56,022 bases of DNA from Rhodopila globiformis (GCF_002937115.1 NZ_NHRY01000270.1:1-56022); one strand, 5' to 3'; shown: positions 45,378 to 53,965, counted from the first letter of the stretch. Notes: generated by a model not told the origin, from the sequence alone. Numbers and translations: made by a program.

Positions 45378-45992
45378 ATGACTGCCTCATCGCCGGACGA
45401 AATCGCGCTCGCAGGAAGGCTTGCCGCGGGCGACAAGGCGTCTTTCGAAGCACTGTATCGTCGCCACAACAGCGCGATGGTTCGGCTCGCCACGGCGATC
45501 GTGAAGAGCCGCCACACGGCCGAGGAAGTCTCGCAGGACGCCTGGGTCGCCGTGCTGCGCAACATCGGCCGGTTCGAATGCCGCTCCTCGCTGACGGCGT
45601 GGATCTTCACGATCCTCACCAACAAGGCGCGCACGCGGGCCGCGCGCGATGGACGGATGGTGTCGTTCGACAGCGACGGCGAGGATGACGGCCTTGCCGC
45701 CGCGTTCGACGGCCGCGGCCGATGGAAGGACCTGCCCGCACTGTGGGAGGAGGTCACCCCGGAACAGATCATCGCCGGCCGCAACCTGCTCGACCACGTC
45801 AACCGCGCGATCGAGGCGCTGCCGCCGTCTCAGCAGGCGGTGCTGCTTCTGCGCGGCCAGGAGGGGCTTGGACCGGCCGACATCTGCGCGGCTCTTGGCA
45901 TCAGCGATGGCGCCCTGCGCGTCCTGTTGCATCGGGCGAGGCTCGCGGTCCGCCGCAGGCTTGACGCTGCCCTGGCGGAGGACCGGCCTTGA
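45378..45992 (+). CDS. ECF-type RNA polymerase sigma factor
   Basis: 204 residues. Region 2 is visible as FEALYRRHNSAMVRLATAIV and HTAEEVSQDAWVAVLRNI; region 4 as ALPPSQQAVLLLRGQEGLGP and ICAALGISDGALRVLLHRAR, a helix-turn-helix for -35 recognition. ECF sigma factors redirect RNA polymerase in response to envelope or redox stress. A zinc-finger protein that may be its anti-sigma factor starts 95 bp downstream. Being just after the cassette suggests it may regulate it (inference). The ATG at 45378 is chosen by domain start. A piece of this gene is duplicated at 50328. Confidence 0.9.
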   Translation: MTASSPDEIALAGRLAAGDKASFEALYRRHNSAMVRLATAIVKSRHTAEEVSQDAWVAVLRNIGRFECRSSLTAWIFTILTNKARTRAARDGRMVSFDSDGEDDGLAAAFDGRGRWKDLPALWEEVTPEQIIAGRNLLDHVNRAIEALPPSQQAVLLLRGQEGLGPADICAALGISDGALRVLLHRARLAVRRRLDAALAEDRP

Positions 45993-46087
45993 GCGTCACC
46001 CGGGGACAAATTTTTTTCAGCCATGCCGTAACGCCAGGCCGTCCCGGTTGTCATGGGGGCGAGGCAACATGAAGAGGATACGGTGAC

Positions 46088-46339
46088 ATGCTGAGCTGTC
46101 GAGACGTTGCCGGACGCGCCAGCGCCCTGATCGACGGCGATCTCGGCGCCCGGGAAACGGCAGCGATGCGGCTGCACCTGGCCATGTGCCGGGGCTGCCA
46201 GCGGTTCCTCCGCCAGATGCGTGCAACGCGCGATCTGACGCAGGCCGCGGTCAAGGCCGAGGCGCAGCATGAGGGCGAAGACGCCCGCATCGCCGCCATC
46301 CTCTCCGAGCTTCACGACGCAAAGCCCTCCGGGGACTGA
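46088..46339 (+). CDS. Putative zinc-finger (zf-HC2) anti-sigma factor
   Basis: 83 residues. MLSCRDVAGRASALIDGDLG followed by MRLHLAMCRGCQRFLRQMRA gives the Cys...His-x3-Cys-x2-Cys pattern of ZAS/zf-HC2 anti-sigma factors, whose zinc can be released on oxidation. It has no membrane segment, so it would be a soluble redox- or metal-sensing partner of the ECF sigma factor upstream. Gene order and size support the pairing; binding is inferred. Confidence 0.8.
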   Translation: MLSCRDVAGRASALIDGDLGARETAAMRLHLAMCRGCQRFLRQMRATRDLTQAAVKAEAQHEGEDARIAAILSELHDAKPSGD

Positions 46340-46366
46340 GCGCCCTTGACGAGAAGGACAACGAAA

Positions 46367-46444
46367 ATGGGAAACGTTACTGCCGGGCTCCTGGCGGATG
46401 CTCACGCCGCCTTTGCGCAGGCCGATAGCCGCCTCGCCACGTGA
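46367..46444 (+). CDS. Short ORF after the anti-sigma gene
   Basis: 25 codons from ATG to TGA (MGNVTAGLLADAHAAFAQAD...) with AAGGA ten bases upstream. Its frame looks like the start of a helical protein that stops early, so it may be a truncated gene. The surrounding 46340-46757 gap otherwise contains only the MITE at 46564. Confidence 0.25.
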   Translation: MGNVTAGLLADAHAAFAQADSRLAT

Positions 46445-46563
46445 TACCAATCGGGGTGGAGCGTGACTGTTGCCCTAACGGTCAAACCCTGCGCCGGTTG
46501 GTTCGATGTCGCCGGATCAGCCGGCGCGGTCGTGTCACCATCCGCGGCGCGCATGACTGACCG

Positions 46564-46673
46564 AGAGCCTGAAAATCAATCGGTTTTCTGGACGAATCTA
46601 AATAATAATACTACATTTTACAGGAGGTTAGCAACCTGGACTCCGGCCAAAAGTCGATTGATTTTCAGGCTCT
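46564..46673. mobile_element. 110-bp MITE-like element
   Basis: Nineteen terminal bases are perfectly inverted (AGAGCCTGAAAATCAATCG at 46564 and its complement ending at 46673), with imperfect matching for about ten more. The interior is strikingly A/T-rich (TAAATAATAATACTACATTT) in a G/C-rich genome and encodes nothing. No target duplication is evident. It may also serve as a strong stem-loop after the sigma/anti-sigma genes. Confidence 0.65.
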
Positions 46674-46772
46674 GAGGCCATAACGCGTTCCTGGAAGCCT
46701 CCGGACCATCGGGCGAATCGTCGCCTTGGGCCTGGCCGTTCTGCGATCGCGACTCTGATGGGGGGAATTCGC

Positions 46773-47570
46773 ATGTCGTCCGCTCTTGCGTCCAAGGCCG
46801 GTGGGGCGCTGGCGCGTTGGCTCACGCGCTCGCGGCCACTCCACAGTCCGAGCCCGCCGACAGCGGCGCCGGCGCTGCTCGCCGCGTTGCGCCCGGCCGA
46901 CGTGCTGTTGGTCGAAGGCAACTCCCGTATCAGCGTCGCGATCAGATACCTGACCCAGTCGACGTGGTCGCACGCCGCGCTGTTCGTCGGCTTCGAGGCC
47001 GGGCTTGCGAACCCGGATCATTGCTTCGTCGAGGCTGATCTGGTTGAGGGCGTGCGCAGCGTCGGGCTCGATGAATTCGCGGGCCTGCACACCCGCATCT
47101 GCCGGCCGCTGGGGCTCAGCGACGACGATGCGCGAGCCGTGATCCATCATGTCGTCGCCCGGCTCGGCCATCGCTACGATCTCAAGAACATCGTCGATCT
47201 CGTGCGGTATCTTCTGCCGACACCGCCGGTTCCGACAAGCTGGCGGCGGCGGATGATCGGGCTGGGCAGCGGCGACCCGACCCGCGCGATCTGCTCGACG
47301 CTCATCGCCGGGGCGTTCCAGTCGATTCGCTATCCGATTCTGCCGGAAATCGAGGCGACGGTTGCCGACTCGCCCGCATGCCGCGATTGCGTGGCCGAGC
47401 TGTGGCGCATCCGGCACCAGTCCCTGTTCACGCCGCGCGACTTCGACGCGTCGCCGTATTTCCAGATCGTCAAGCCTGGGCTCGCGGGCGGTTTCGACTT
47501 TCATCGCTTCAAATGGGCGGATGGCGGGGTCCCGGGCCTCGGGCAGAGACAGGAAAGGCAGGCGACTTGA
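46773..47570 (+). CDS. YiiX/YebB-like NlpC/P60-superfamily cysteine hydrolase
   Basis: About 265 residues. PADVLLVEGNSRISVAIRYL, then TQSTWSHAALFVGFEAG with the catalytic His, and AICSTLIAGAFQSI with the catalytic Cys. This circularly permuted order (His before Cys) marks the YiiX/YaeF-like group of papain-fold amidases or lipases. A hydrophobic signal is not clear, so location is uncertain. ATG 46773 is preferred because GGGGGGA precedes it; ATG 46758 is five codons earlier. Its stop overlaps the TTG start of the glycosidase gene, so the two are coupled. Confidence 0.7.
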   Translation: MSSALASKAGGALARWLTRSRPLHSPSPPTAAPALLAALRPADVLLVEGNSRISVAIRYLTQSTWSHAALFVGFEAGLANPDHCFVEADLVEGVRSVGLDEFAGLHTRICRPLGLSDDDARAVIHHVVARLGHRYDLKNIVDLVRYLLPTPPVPTSWRRRMIGLGSGDPTRAICSTLIAGAFQSIRYPILPEIEATVADSPACRDCVAELWRIRHQSLFTPRDFDASPYFQIVKPGLAGGFDFHRFKWADGGVPGLGQRQERQAT

Positions 47571-50284
47571 ACACCCCTGCGACCGACCGCATGAACGACG
47601 CGACGGCATCGACGGGCGATGCGCATGCCAACTCGCCGGAGCACGCCCGGCTGGCCGAGGATGCCGGCAAGGAGCGCGGCTGGCGGCGCTGGGGCCCTTA
47701 TGTCAGCGAGCGGCAGTGGGGAACGGTGCGCGAAGACTACAGCGCCGACGGCGACGCCTGGGCCCACCTGACCCACGACATGGCGCGCAGCCGGGCCTAC
47801 CGCTGGGGCGAGGACGGCATCGGCGGCGTCTGCGACCGCGACCAGCGCCTCTGCCTTGCGCTCGCCCTGTGGAATGGCCGCGATCCGTTCCTGAAGGAAC
47901 GTCTGTTCGGCCTCGCCAACGCCGAGGGCAACCACGGCGAGGATGTCAAGGAACTCTACTGGTATCTCGACTCGACACCGACCCATTCCTATCTGCGGAT
48001 GCTCTACAAATATCCGCAGGCGGCCTTCCCCTACGCGCAGCTCGTCGAGGAGAACCGGCGGCGCGGACTGGCCGAGCCGGAGTTCGAAATCGTCGATACG
48101 GGCGTCTTCGACGACGGGCGCTATTTCGACGTGGTCATCGAATACGCCAAGGCCGGCAAGGCCGATCTGCTGATGCGGGTCACCGCGTACAATCGGGGAC
48201 CGGAGGCCGCCGATCTTCATCTCCTGCCGCAGCTCTGGTTCCGCAACGTCTGGTCGTGGAATCCGCAGACCGAGCGTCCCGGCCTGTGCATCGCCGATGA
48301 CGGCGCGATTGCAGTCCGGCATGCGAAGCTGCCGCCGCACCGGCTCTATTGCGACGGTTCGCCTCGGCTCCTGTTCTGCGACAACGACACGAACGCCGCC
48401 CGCCTCTACGGAGCGCCGGCACAGGGCTATCCCAAGGACGCGTTCCACGACCACGTGGCCGGCGGGCGGGACGATGCGGTCAATCCGGCGCAAACCGGCA
48501 CGAAAGCCGCCGCCCATTATTGCGCGCGCGTTCCCCCGGGCGGCGCTCTGTGCCTGCGACTGCGGCTTGCTCCCGACGCGCATCCTGCGCCGTTCGACGA
48601 TTTCGAAGCGGTTTTTGCCACCAGGCGCGATGAGGCGGACCGGTTCTACGCCGTCGTGCAGGCGGGTGTCGCCGACGCGGACGCCCGTCTGGTGCAGCGG
48701 CAGGCCTATGCCGGCCTGTTGTGGAGCAAGCAATTCTATTACTTCGACGTCGGTGAATGGCTGGACGGCGATCCGGGCCAGCCGCCGCCGCCGCGCGAGC
48801 GTCGTCGCGGACGCAACCATGAATGGCGTCATCTCAACAATGCCGACATCATTTCCATGCCGGACAAGTGGGAATACCCGTGGTACGCCGCCTGGGATCT
48901 CGGCTTCCATTGCGTGGCGCTGGCGCATGTCGATCCCGACTTCGCCAAACGCCAACTGCTGCTGCTCGGACGGGTCTGGTACCTGCATCCAAACGGCCAG
49001 CTTCCCGCTTACGAGTGGAACTTCAGCGACGTCAACCCGCCGATCCACGCCTGGGCGACGTGGCGCGTGTACGAGATTGACCGGCAGGCCAACGGCGGGC
49101 GCGGCGATCTCGGGTTTCTTGAGCGCGTCTGCCACAAGCTGATGTTGAACTTCACCTGGTGGGTCAACCGCAAGGACGCTGACGGGCGCAATATCTTCCA
49201 GGGCGGATTCCTCGGGCTCGACAATATCGGCGTGTTTGATCGTTCCAGGCCCGTTCCTGGCGGCGGTTCTGTGGGCCAGTCGGATGCGACTGCCTGGATG
49301 GCGATGTACAGTCTCAATCTCATGCGCATCGCCCTGGAGCTTTCGCTGTACAATCCCGCCTATCAGGACATCGCCACGAAGTTCTTCGAACATTTCCTGC
49401 ATATCGCCGAAGCGATGACCAACATGGGCGAGTCGGGGGCGGGGCTTTGGGATGCGGAAGACCAGTTCTTCTACGACATGCTGAGCCCCTGCAACGGTCC
49501 GCCGACGCCGCTGAAGATCCGCTCGATGGTCGGCCTCATCCCGCTGTTCGCCGTCGAGATCCTGGAGCCGGACCTGCTTGAGAAGCTTCCCGACTTCGCC
49601 CTGCGCCTTGGCTGGCTGTCGAAATACGTCCCCCGGTTGGCAGCCCTGGTATCGCACGGCGACACGCCTGGCGTGGGCCGGCGGCGCCTGCTCGCCCTGC
49701 TGCGGCCGGAGCCGCTGAAAGCGGTGCTGCGGCGCATGCTGGATGAATCGGAATTTTTGTCCGACCATGGCGTGCGGGCGCTTTCGCGCGTCCACTTCGC
49801 CCAGCCCTATACGTTCCGTCAGGACGGTCAGGACCTCACCGTGCGCTATGTGCCGGCGGAGTCCGACAGCCGTATGTTCGGCGGCAATTCCAACTGGCGC
49901 GGCCCGGTCTGGATGCCTGTCAACTTCCTTATCATCGAATCGTTGAGGCGGTTCCACGATTATTACGGTGACAGCGAGATGGTGGAATGTCCGACCGGAT
50001 CGGGGCGCTTCCTGACCCTCGACCGCGTCGCCGAGGAACTCGCGCTTCGGCTTGCGCGTATCTTCCGGCGCGGGCTGGACGGGCGCCGCCCTCTGTTCGG
50101 CGACGCCGGCGGCTTGCTGGGCGATCCGTATTTCGCTGACGACCCGCTGTTCTTCGAATATTTCGACGGTGACACAGGCCGAGGCGTCGGCGCTTCCCAC
50201 CAGACGGGCTGGACCGGCCTGATCGCGGTTCTGCTGTCGTCTGTTTCCGCTTCATCGAACCCACATGAAACGGAATCGCAGTAA
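47567..50284 (+). CDS. Large MGH1-like/GH63-family glycoside hydrolase
   Basis: 905 residues. The N-terminal half (GPYVSERQWGTVREDYSADG, ending around residue 400) is a beta-rich domain. The (alpha/alpha)6-barrel catalytic half has KWEYPWYAAWDLGFHCVALA near residue 440, LHPNGQLPAYEWNFSDVNPP near 485, and SRMFGGNSNWRGPVWMPVNF. These match the MGH1-like branch of GH63, whose acids hydrolyse alpha-glucosyl or mannosylglycerate-type linkages. No signal peptide is visible, so it is probably cytoplasmic and acts on a compatible solute or glucosyl oligosaccharide (inference). Start TTG 47567 overlaps the upstream stop; ATG 47591 is the alternative. Confidence 0.85.
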   Translation: MNTPATDRMNDATASTGDAHANSPEHARLAEDAGKERGWRRWGPYVSERQWGTVREDYSADGDAWAHLTHDMARSRAYRWGEDGIGGVCDRDQRLCLALALWNGRDPFLKERLFGLANAEGNHGEDVKELYWYLDSTPTHSYLRMLYKYPQAAFPYAQLVEENRRRGLAEPEFEIVDTGVFDDGRYFDVVIEYAKAGKADLLMRVTAYNRGPEAADLHLLPQLWFRNVWSWNPQTERPGLCIADDGAIAVRHAKLPPHRLYCDGSPRLLFCDNDTNAARLYGAPAQGYPKDAFHDHVAGGRDDAVNPAQTGTKAAAHYCARVPPGGALCLRLRLAPDAHPAPFDDFEAVFATRRDEADRFYAVVQAGVADADARLVQRQAYAGLLWSKQFYYFDVGEWLDGDPGQPPPPRERRRGRNHEWRHLNNADIISMPDKWEYPWYAAWDLGFHCVALAHVDPDFAKRQLLLLGRVWYLHPNGQLPAYEWNFSDVNPPIHAWATWRVYEIDRQANGGRGDLGFLERVCHKLMLNFTWWVNRKDADGRNIFQGGFLGLDNIGVFDRSRPVPGGGSVGQSDATAWMAMYSLNLMRIALELSLYNPAYQDIATKFFEHFLHIAEAMTNMGESGAGLWDAEDQFFYDMLSPCNGPPTPLKIRSMVGLIPLFAVEILEPDLLEKLPDFALRLGWLSKYVPRLAALVSHGDTPGVGRRRLLALLRPEPLKAVLRRMLDESEFLSDHGVRALSRVHFAQPYTFRQDGQDLTVRYVPAESDSRMFGGNSNWRGPVWMPVNFLIIESLRRFHDYYGDSEMVECPTGSGRFLTLDRVAEELALRLARIFRRGLDGRRPLFGDAGGLLGDPYFADDPLFFEYFDGDTGRGVGASHQTGWTGLIAVLLSSVSASSNPHETESQ

Positions 50285-50327
50285 GCCGATTCGCAAGCGC
50301 AGTCCAGCCTGCAAGTCGAGCGATGCG

Positions 50328-50384
50328 GCGTCAGCGATGGCGCCATAGGCGTCCTGTTGCATCGGGCGAGGCTCGCGGTGCGCG
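50328..50384 (+). pseudogene. Duplicated fragment of the ECF sigma factor gene
   Basis: About 57 bp match 45898-45953 nearly base for base (GTCAGCGATGGCGCC... GTCCTGTTGCATCGGGCGAG...GCTCGCGGT), equal to region 4 residues GISDGALRVLLHRARLAV. Flanks are unrelated. It is a short copy of the sigma gene placed just after the glycosidase, at the boundary of the accessory island. It has no start and no function of its own. Confidence 0.75.
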
Positions 50385-50434
50385 GCGCCGTGCTCGGCGG
50401 CGTCTATGGGGCGTTCGCCAACCGGGGAGGCTTG

Positions 50435-50605
50435 TCAGCCGCGCACGCCTGAGGCAGCCGCAATACGAGGTCGCCGCCAGCCGTGCGGCGACCTCGCACT
50501 GCCGCCGCTTCGTTCGCCGACAAGCCTTCGGTCACAGTGGAAATGCGCGCGAACGGCGTCCATTCCAGACTTGCCGACGACATCACCAATGAAAAGGATG
50601 CGCAT
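50435..50605 (-). pseudogene. YmdB-type metallophosphoesterase, N-terminal remnant
   Basis: On the minus strand an ATG begins MRILFIGDVVGKSGMDAVRA, the diagnostic opening of the YmdB/TIGR00282 phosphodiesterase family (Asp and Gly-Asp metal site). After about 22 residues the frame degenerates and stops at 56 codons, where the intact protein would be about 270. A good GGGGTTTGAGAT leader remains. It lies between the IS630 element and the sigma fragment in a 371-bp region with no intact gene. Confidence 0.55.
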
Positions 50606-50653
50606 ATCTCAAACCCCCTATTCATATGCCGGTCGTTTGTTGGCGTTACGGTC

Positions 50654-51892
50654 TAAGTAGGTAGCCAAAAGTTTTGCGACATATATACACCTGAGATGCA
50701 CGAAAAAAGCCTTGGAAATAGGGCATTATCTGCAATCGCGGGGCTCGGAGTTTTGTCGCAGGAGGCTTGCGACAGATGCCGTGCTGGGTCGACGGTATCT
50801 GGATGGACACACCCAGATCGACCTATCCGGCATTCAGTCGGGCTGATCGCAGGCGTCTGTCGCAGGCGCTTGCTCAGGCGCGGGACGCAAGACTTTATCG
50901 ACGCCTTCAGGCTGTTGCCGAGATTGCCGCAGGCGAGCCTGTGGACGAGGTTGCCAAACGCGCGCGTGTTGGACGCAGCACCGTCTATCGCTGGATCGAG
51001 CGCTATCTGGCTGAACAAGCGCCGTCAGCGCTTGCTGATGAAAGACGATCTGGTCGTCCGCGCGCGGCGCCGGTCCTGACAGACAAGAAGCTCCGCCAAC
51101 TCCTCACGAGCGACCCATGCCGGTTTGGCTATGACGCCAACACCTGGACCGTGCCACTACTGGCCACACATCTGCGCACACAGGGCGTCGTGATCAGTGC
51201 CCGCACACTGCGGCGGCGGATCCGTGCGGCCCGGTTTCGCTGGAAGCGTCCGCGCTACGTCTACAGTGAGCGCGCGGCGCATGTCGGCGCCAAAAAGGGG
51301 GCATTATCCGACGGCTGAAACGCAGGTTCCAGGCGGGGGATGTGCTGTTGTTCACCGACTGGACGCTGCTGCGCCTGTTTCCACCGCTGCGGGCGATGTG
51401 GGCGGCGATCGGCACGCAGGCCAAGGTGGCGATCACCGGCCAGAACGCCAAGCGCGTCCTGTTTGGCACGATCAATGTGCGAACCGCGCGGCGGACGGTT
51501 CACGTCAGCCGCAACGCAGGTGCCCATGAAGTGCGGGCGTTTCTGCTGGCACTGCGCAAAGCCTACCGACGGGCAGGCACGATCTGGCTCCTGGCCGACC
51601 GAGCCAGCGGACATACCGCGGCAGCGACGCTCGCGTTGGCCGAGGCACTTCGCATCGAGTTTGTCTGGCTGCCGAGGCAGTGGCCGGAGCTGAATGCGAT
51701 GGATCAGCTATGGAAAGAGCTGAAACGTGATGTCGCTGCAAACCGTCAGGCTGCTTCCATCGACGACCTGGCCGATCGCGCAAGCCAATGGGTGCTCAAC
51801 CTGACACCAGCACAAGCGCGCCGGAAGTCTGGCATGGCGTCCAGCAGATTCTGGCTCCGATCTTTGTCCCAAGACTTTTGGCTACCTACTTA
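50654..51892. mobile_element. Complete IS630-family insertion sequence
   Basis: Terminal inverted repeats AGTAGGTAGCCAAAAGTTTT (left) and the reverse complement of AAGACTTTTGGCTACCTACT (right), flanked on both sides by TA, the IS630 target duplication. Element length without TA is 1235 bp. It carries a two-frame transposase joined by a probable -1 frameshift. Its insertion touches only the last codons of the minus-strand DUF4209-like gene: without the element that gene would end ALARP instead of ALAK. Confidence 0.87.
50767..51318 (+). CDS. IS630-family transposase, first frame (DNA-binding part)
   Basis: 183 residues from a TTG at 50767 (GGAGG just before) or ATG 50776. It contains paired helix-turn-helix segments: RLYRRLQAVAEIAAGEPVDE, VAKRARVGRSTVYRWIERYL, then a winged-helix region (TWTVPLLATHLRTQGVVISA, TLRRRIRAARFRWKRPRYVY). 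This is the end-binding half of an IS630/mariner-like transposase. The frame ends at 51318 shortly after the slippery run AAAAAGGGGG at 51292-51301; slipping back one base there continues into the catalytic frame. Confidence 0.85.
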   Translation: MRQMPCWVDGIWMDTPRSTYPAFSRADRRRLSQALAQARDARLYRRLQAVAEIAAGEPVDEVAKRARVGRSTVYRWIERYLAEQAPSALADERRSGRPRAAPVLTDKKLRQLLTSDPCRFGYDANTWTVPLLATHLRTQGVVISARTLRRRIRAARFRWKRPRYVYSERAAHVGAKKGALSDG

Positions 51893-51893
51893 G
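51342..51893 (+). CDS. IS630-family transposase, second frame (DDE catalytic part)
   Basis: The frame is open from before the slippery run (GGIIRRLKRRFQAGDVLLFT), so it is read by -1 frameshift from the first part; an ATG is absent and GTG 51342 is nominal. The DDE acids are DWTLLRLFPPL (first Asp), IWLLADRASGH (second) and LPRQWPELNAMDQLWKELKR (third, Asp where many relatives have Glu). The stop TAG lies in the terminal repeat/TA junction, so the protein's last residues (FWLPT) are encoded by the inverted repeat. Confidence 0.82.
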   Translation: MLLFTDWTLLRLFPPLRAMWAAIGTQAKVAITGQNAKRVLFGTINVRTARRTVHVSRNAGAHEVRAFLLALRKAYRRAGTIWLLADRASGHTAAATLALAEALRIEFVWLPRQWPELNAMDQLWKELKRDVAANRQAASIDDLADRASQWVLNLTPAQARRKSGMASSRFWLRSLSQDFWLPT

Positions 51894-53598
51894 CCAGCGC
51901 TTGGCCGACAAGCGCTCCCAGACACTCAACCTCTGCGTGCGGGCCACCCATCCGAAATAGCGAGGAGCCCAACAATGGACCGAGCGCCAAATCTTCTTCG
52001 GTGCCGTCGTCACGTCGCTTGGACGGATCATGGCCGTTGATCTTCAGGACGTGCCGCAGGCACGGTTCGAGTTGCGGAATGACAAGATGGGTCGCCGACA
52101 TCATGTCACCCTGGAACAGTCGGGTGAATCCCAGTGCGACGATCGGCTTCTGGCTTTCCGGTATGAGGGAGGACATGCCAACGATCGCGTTAAAGTGGCG
52201 CTCCGAGATTCCGAACTTTGTCTGGATCGCCAATCGGGCCGGATTGACAAACCCCCGGACTAGTCGAGCCCGCCGCGGGCTCTCGACCTGGTCGTAGATT
52301 CGCCGGAACCAAGTCTCTTCTGGCTCGCCGGACATGGACGCGCCGGCGCTTTTTGATTCGGTCCTACCCTCTCCATCCAAATGCCCGACCGAGATCATCG
52401 ACATGAACGGCGCTTCGGTGCGCGTCTTCAGTGCCTCCTCGCGCAGTTTTTTCGGGTCAGGTGAACGACCCAAGATCGCAAACTGCTTGAGCGCTTCCGA
52501 AAGTTCCAGTGCCGAAAACTGCTCGGCGATTTGCTCGGGCACACCATCCAGGTGGAGATTGATTTGGAAGGTGCCCATCTGTTTCAGCTGCGCCTTCTGC
52601 AACCGGCGCAATTCGATCTCGAGGTCGTATTCCAGCTTTTCCTCGCCTTCGACGTGGCGAATCTGCTGCAGGGCATCCATGACCCAGCCTGCTTCGGCAC
52701 CGGCTGAGCCGTTAACCTCGTCCCGCATGGCAAGCGTCTGATGGACAGCAGCATTCAGGCACCGTTGCCGACCATCCTTGTCGTTCAGATTGTGATACAG
52801 GCGTGCCGCCAGGTCCCAAGCCCGCTTCACCGCTATCGGATAGGTTCTATGCGGGATCGTACCAGCCAACGCCTCAAGCTCCCGTGCGGCAATGGCTGGC
52901 TGCCGCAGGCCGTAGTCCAAGCCCAGATCGATGATGCTGACGAACGTCCAGATGTCCTTGGCGGCGAGCGTCGCCGCATGCATCGCCTCGAATGTCTGAG
53001 CCACCTTTGGTGGCCGCTTGTTGCGTGCGGTGCTGTCTTTGGCGAGCTGCATGGCGCGATGAAGGAAAGTGAGCGCCTCTTGGACCTCTGCGCGTCCGTG
53101 AGACGTGCTGAGGCTGCCATCGAGCAAGCCGGTCACGGTGCCGCAATAGGCGCTGACAGCAATGGCGGCAGATCGACCGTCCTTCCGGTCGTTGGACCAT
53201 GCGATATCGGCCAACCGCGCACGCAGTCCCGGGCTCTCCACCTTACCGACGATCGCCGAAATGGTAGCCGTCTGTTCGCCTCGAAAATCCTCGGGGATCG
53301 CGGTCCGGCCCGTCTCGAACGTCATCATCGGACCCCAGGGACTGCCCCGGTCTGACGGCTGAAGCGCTATGCCACAGAGTGCCGCCAGTAGGCGATATAC
53401 AACTTGAGCGGATTCGGCCTTGGCTTCCAGCGCCGCGGTAAACGCCCGCTGATAGGGCGTGAACATCTCATGCGGATCGGCAAGCCGCAGTTCCCGGATC
53501 GGCGCCTCGATGTCGACAACATTGAAGTCGGCCTCGGTTGCCAGTGAGCGCAACTCGGGGGAGGGGGATTCTGTTTCTTCCGGCGCCTCCGCTGTCAT
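51886..53598 (-). CDS. DUF4209-like protein, unknown function
   Basis: 570 residues. The N-terminal ~330 residues are alpha-helical, TPR-like (EVQEALTFLHRAMQLAKDST, AIAARELEALAGTIPHRTYP). The C-terminal part has GFTRLFQGDMMSATHLVIPQ followed by LEPCLRHVLKINGHDP, the H-x-L-x-P-Q-x-E-x-x-L-R pattern of DUF4209. No nuclease or ATPase motif is visible. The end is short for this family, which usually has a further helical segment with LRN.xxHG. The IS630 element replaces the last residues, but the stop just beyond in the empty site suggests an older truncation. It is divergent from the nuclease-like gene and in lower-GC DNA, so a role in a defense or stress island is possible. Confidence 0.6.
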   Translation of the reverse strand: MTAEAPEETESPSPELRSLATEADFNVVDIEAPIRELRLADPHEMFTPYQRAFTAALEAKAESAQVVYRLLAALCGIALQPSDRGSPWGPMMTFETGRTAIPEDFRGEQTATISAIVGKVESPGLRARLADIAWSNDRKDGRSAAIAVSAYCGTVTGLLDGSLSTSHGRAEVQEALTFLHRAMQLAKDSTARNKRPPKVAQTFEAMHAATLAAKDIWTFVSIIDLGLDYGLRQPAIAARELEALAGTIPHRTYPIAVKRAWDLAARLYHNLNDKDGRQRCLNAAVHQTLAMRDEVNGSAGAEAGWVMDALQQIRHVEGEEKLEYDLEIELRRLQKAQLKQMGTFQINLHLDGVPEQIAEQFSALELSEALKQFAILGRSPDPKKLREEALKTRTEAPFMSMISVGHLDGEGRTESKSAGASMSGEPEETWFRRIYDQVESPRRARLVRGFVNPARLAIQTKFGISERHFNAIVGMSSLIPESQKPIVALGFTRLFQGDMMSATHLVIPQLEPCLRHVLKINGHDPSKRRDDGTEEDLALGPLLGSSLFRMGGPHAEVECLGALVGQALAK

Positions 53599-53965
53599 TG
53601 GCTACCTCGACGTCTCTGCCCGGGGACCAGTCAAATTGAGGCGGGGCTTGTGGTCGTAACTACACGATTCGTCAAGCCGTCGCGATATACCACGGGATAA
53701 GGCTGGCCGGTTCTTCGCCCGCGGTGGTGAGACTTTCAATCGTCCACGTTGCCACTATTGGGACGTGGGACAGCACGGCAGAGAAAATGCCAACAGACAT
53801 GCCATTCTGACGTGGCCGGCGCAGCAGGATACGGCTCCCCGGTTCCAAAAATGCTGTCCTGCGATAGTCAGCCTTGAGATAGCGGCTCAGCTCCGCGTTG
53901 CCACTAGCAGGCAGGTTCTCGCAGAAGGTTGGGACTATGCTTCAACGCCATTGGTGGAGGATGGC
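53599..53965. other. 367-bp divergent intergenic region
   Basis: It lies between the DUF4209-like gene and the plus-strand nuclease candidate. The plus frame is open back to 53765 but lacks good start context and codon bias before 53966. It should contain the two promoters; no specific site was recognised. Confidence 0.35.

Noticed and set aside
47501..50200. About 900-codon minus-strand frame opposite the glycosidase
   Set aside because: Same cause: G/C-biased third positions of the real gene remove stops on the other strand; no recognisable protein.
53765..53965. Longer N-terminus of the 53966 nuclease-like gene
   Set aside because: The extension has poor codon bias and no start context, while ATG 53966 has GGAGG five bases upstream.
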